Positions 6,973 through 8,653 of a DNA stretch of 8,653 nucleotides are shown one piece after another. The stretch comes from Burkholderiales bacterium (lineage in GTDB: Bacteria > Pseudomonadota > Gammaproteobacteria > Burkholderiales > SG8-39), in contig JAQSVY010000040.1 in NCBI GenBank assembly GCA_029266935.1, positions 1-8,653 of the forward strand, read 5' to 3'. The stretch's first letter is position 1. Each line of letters begins with the position of its first letter. Position numbers and translations under genes: made by a program. The notes under the pieces were generated by a model. The model ran no database searches and was not told the DNA's origin. It saw only the letters and a program-made list of their open reading frames with translations.

Positions 6973-8366
6973 CGCTCGCCCAGCGCGTCGGCGAGCGCGC
7001 GCGCCGGCGTGCTTTCGTCCATGCCGAGTATCGCTTTACTTACCTGAAGAGCTTCTTGTGGTGAAGCGCCATAACCGGCATTGCCCATGAACTTGTCGAC
7101 GATGTCGGCGCTCGAGAGCGGGCGGTCGGCGGACCCGCGGTTCACCGCCTCGCGCTGGCGGAGCTCGCGGCCGTCGCGCATGCGCACGACCACCTCGCCG
7201 CCGTAGTGGCGCGGGAAAGTGGAGCTCGGATCGATGGCGTAGTCGACCTTGGATGCAATGTCCAGGATGCGAAAATCTTTGAGGGAAGAATCTTCCAGCT
7301 CGACCAGGCCGAAGTGCCCGCGCAGGAGGCTCGCGGCGATGATGTAAGGGAGGCTGAACTTCGCGTCGTAGTCGCTCACCGGCCGTCGCTTCGCCGCCGC
7401 CGGCTCGCAGACTGTCTGCACGATTTCGGCGGGGACGAGCGCGGTAATCCGGTCGATCTGCCTGAAATCGGGAATTTGGTTGTGGAGAGCTATCGCGGCA
7501 TCGGCAAAGGCATGCGCGAAGTGGCAGGCCGGGAAGGGCTTCAGCGCCACGTTCATCGTTTCCCACACTTCGCCGAGCCTGGCAGTGGCGCGCGACAGGT
7601 TGCACTCGGCGGCGCGCGCGCCGAGGTAGCTGGCATAGAGGCCGAAGCGCCCCTCGTACGCGGCGCGCGGCGCCTTGAAGGCGCGCCTCGCGAGCGCGGC
7701 GGCGACGATGCCGCCGACGCCGGCCCAGCCCGGATGCAGGCGCTTCGTCCACGCCCCGTCCTCGAGGAACTCGAGGCTGCCCGAGGCCACGGAGAGCGCG
7801 ACGCCCTGCGCCTGCGCGAGCTGCGCCGCGTCGAGGCCGTACAGCTTGCCGGCGGCGAGGGCGCAGGCAAAGGCGCCGATCACGCCGGTCGGATGGAAGC
7901 CCACCTGGTGGAACGCGCCTTTCGCGACTGCGCCAAGGCGCGCGCCTGCCTCGATGCCAAGGATGTAGGCAACGAGCAGGTCCCTCAGTTGAAGCTTTTC
8001 ATGGGCAGCCAGCGCCAGGACAGTGGGAAAAACGCTGACAGTGAGATGGACGATGCCTTCGCTGTGCGTGTCGTCGTAGTCGAGGCCATGCGCGAGGATG
8101 CCGTTGGCGAGCACCGCGTCGCGCAGCGGCAGGCGCTGGCGCTGGCCGATGACAACGCTGTCGCCCTCGCCAGCCAGGTCCGAAATTCCCCTTAATGCAG
8201 TACTGGAAAAACCAAAACGGCGCGCGGCGAGCGCGCAGCCGACCGCGTCGAGGATCAGGTGGCGCGAGCGTGTGCGGACATCCGAGGGGATGTCTTCCCA
8301 TCGCAGCGCCGCCGCGAAGGCGCCGAGCTGCTCTGAAACGGCGCTCGCCGAAAGGTTCCGGTCCAT
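6969..8366 (-). CDS. MmgE/PrpD family protein
   Basis: 465 residues from ATG 8366. The family includes 2-methylcitrate dehydratase (PrpD), cis-aconitate decarboxylase and iminodisuccinate epimerase. Seen here: an N-terminal helical domain with LDAVGCALAA; NGILAHGLDYDDTH (Asp96, His101); FHPTGVIGA with His158; WTKRLHPGWA with Lys208 and His211; and LKPFPACHFAHAF with Lys276. By hand alignment these correspond to active-site residues recalled for human ACOD1 (Asp93, His159, Lys207, Lys272), so a functional enzyme is likely. Whether it dehydrates, decarboxylates or isomerises is not readable. ATG 8366 gives the normal N-terminus. The frame stays open upstream to 8636, but that would run antisense through the divergent acyl-CoA dehydrogenase. 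No clear Shine-Dalgarno is seen. It is the first gene of the four-gene minus-strand operon. Several AT-rich codon patches occur (7027-7076, 7251-7300, 7461-7500, 8181-8220). Confidence 0.93.
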   Translation of the reverse strand: MDRNLSASAVSEQLGAFAAALRWEDIPSDVRTRSRHLILDAVGCALAARRFGFSSTALRGISDLAGEGDSVVIGQRQRLPLRDAVLANGILAHGLDYDDTHSEGIVHLTVSVFPTVLALAAHEKLQLRDLLVAYILGIEAGARLGAVAKGAFHQVGFHPTGVIGAFACALAAGKLYGLDAAQLAQAQGVALSVASGSLEFLEDGAWTKRLHPGWAGVGGIVAAALARRAFKAPRAAYEGRFGLYASYLGARAAECNLSRATARLGEVWETMNVALKPFPACHFAHAFADAAIALHNQIPDFRQIDRITALVPAEIVQTVCEPAAAKRRPVSDYDAKFSLPYIIAASLLRGHFGLVELEDSSLKDFRILDIASKVDYAIDPSSTFPRHYGGEVVVRMRDGRELRQREAVNRGSADRPLSSADIVDKFMGNAGYGASPQEALQVSKAILGMDESTPARALADALGER

Positions 8367-8390
8367 GCGAATTCGACTACGATTGTAGCC
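8367..8390. promoter_or_regulatory. 24-bp divergent intergenic region with candidate -10 elements and a dyad
   Basis: All signals for two divergent genes must lie in these 24 bp or inside the coding sequences. On the minus strand, TACAAT (8387-8382) is a good -10 for the MmgE/PrpD operon. On the plus strand, TACGAT (8378-8383) could be the -10 for the acyl-CoA dehydrogenase, with a start close to its ATG. CTAC-GATT-GTAG (8377-8388) is a near-symmetric dyad overlapping both, and CGAATTCG (8368-8375) is a perfect palindrome. No good -35 hexamer is visible for either direction, so confidence is low. Confidence 0.4.
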
Positions 8391-8653
8391 ATGAACGAGA
8401 TCCTCGACGCGATCGACCGCTGGCTCGAGCGCGGCGTCGCGCCGCATGTGATGAAACTCGAGCACGACGACGTCTGGCCCGCGGAGATGGTCGAGCAGAT
8501 GCAGGAGCTCGGCCTCTTCGGGGCCACCATCGGCACCGAGTATGGCGGGCTCGGCCTGCCCGCCGCACTCTACGCGCGCATCGTCACGCGCATTTCGGAA
8601 GTGTGGATGTCGCTCACCGGCATCTTCAACTCGCACCTGATGATGGCGCTGCT
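8391..8653 (+). CDS. Acyl-CoA dehydrogenase, N-terminal fragment (cut by window end)
   Basis: 87 complete codons are visible from ATG 8391 to the window end. The segment IDRWLERGVAPHVMKLEHDDVWPAEMVEQMQELGLFGATIGTEYGGLGLP is the typical N-terminal alpha domain of FAD acyl-CoA dehydrogenases, and the ELGLFG-EYGGLGLP block is its strongest marker. The catalytic base and FAD-binding parts lie beyond the window. These enzymes alpha,beta-desaturate acyl-CoA esters in the cytoplasm and pass electrons to ETF. No Shine-Dalgarno precedes the ATG, and the only upstream space is the 24-bp divergent region. That leaves open a leaderless message or a slightly different start. Divergence from the MmgE/PrpD and CoA-transferase operon suggests a shared acyl-CoA pathway. 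Confidence 0.88.
   Translation, partial: MNEILDAIDRWLERGVAPHVMKLEHDDVWPAEMVEQMQELGLFGATIGTEYGGLGLPAALYARIVTRISEVWMSLTGIFNSHLMMAL

Noticed and set aside
8367..8636. Upstream extension of the MmgE/PrpD frame to 8636
   Set aside because: It runs antisense through the acyl-CoA dehydrogenase start and has no family similarity, while ATG 8366 gives a normal N-terminus.

Overview
The window comes from a GC-rich bacterial chromosome, most likely a betaproteobacterium of the Burkholderiales type. The grounds are the carB-greA adjacency, strong G/C preference at third codon positions, and family-level resemblance of the accessory genes. This assignment is inferred by eye, not from a search.

Layout: (1) Positions 1-2613, plus strand: the 3' two thirds of carB (pyrimidine and arginine synthesis) followed 12 nt later by greA (transcript cleavage factor). 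This is a housekeeping block. (2) Positions 2650-3684, plus strand: a self-contained stress-type module. A consensus-like promoter carries a 16-bp palindrome, then a NemR-like TetR-family regulator that appears to be translated from a leaderless or nearly leaderless mRNA, then a group 1 truncated hemoglobin with a very strong Shine-Dalgarno sequence. (3) Positions 3681-8366, minus strand: four tightly packed genes transcribed in the order MmgE/PrpD-family protein, class III (CaiB/BaiF) CoA-transferase, aldehyde dehydrogenase, class I glutamine amidotransferase. The joins are a TTGA overlap, a 14-nt gap and a TGATG overlap, so this is almost certainly one operon. (4) From 8391, plus strand: the start of a divergent acyl-CoA dehydrogenase, cut by the window end and separated from the MmgE/PrpD gene by only 24 bp.

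How they may work together: the regulator keeps the cysteine that serves as the redox switch of E. coli NemR, and its own promoter carries a NemR-type palindrome. An autoregulated electrophile- or oxidant-responsive regulator-globin pair is therefore the simplest reading. The minus-strand operon plus the divergent dehydrogenase looks like an organic-acid or acyl-CoA catabolic cluster, with substrate unknown. The coupled aldehyde dehydrogenase and amidotransferase could alternatively belong to a gamma-glutamylated-amine route.

No RNA genes, mobile elements, CRISPR arrays or pseudogenes were seen, and no intergenic stretch exceeds 100 bases. The points most worth a second look are the regulator promoter architecture, the unusual predicted distal pocket of the globin, the apparent CTG start of the aldehyde dehydrogenase, the shared CTAG stop of convergent genes, and scattered AT-rich rare-codon patches inside several genes.
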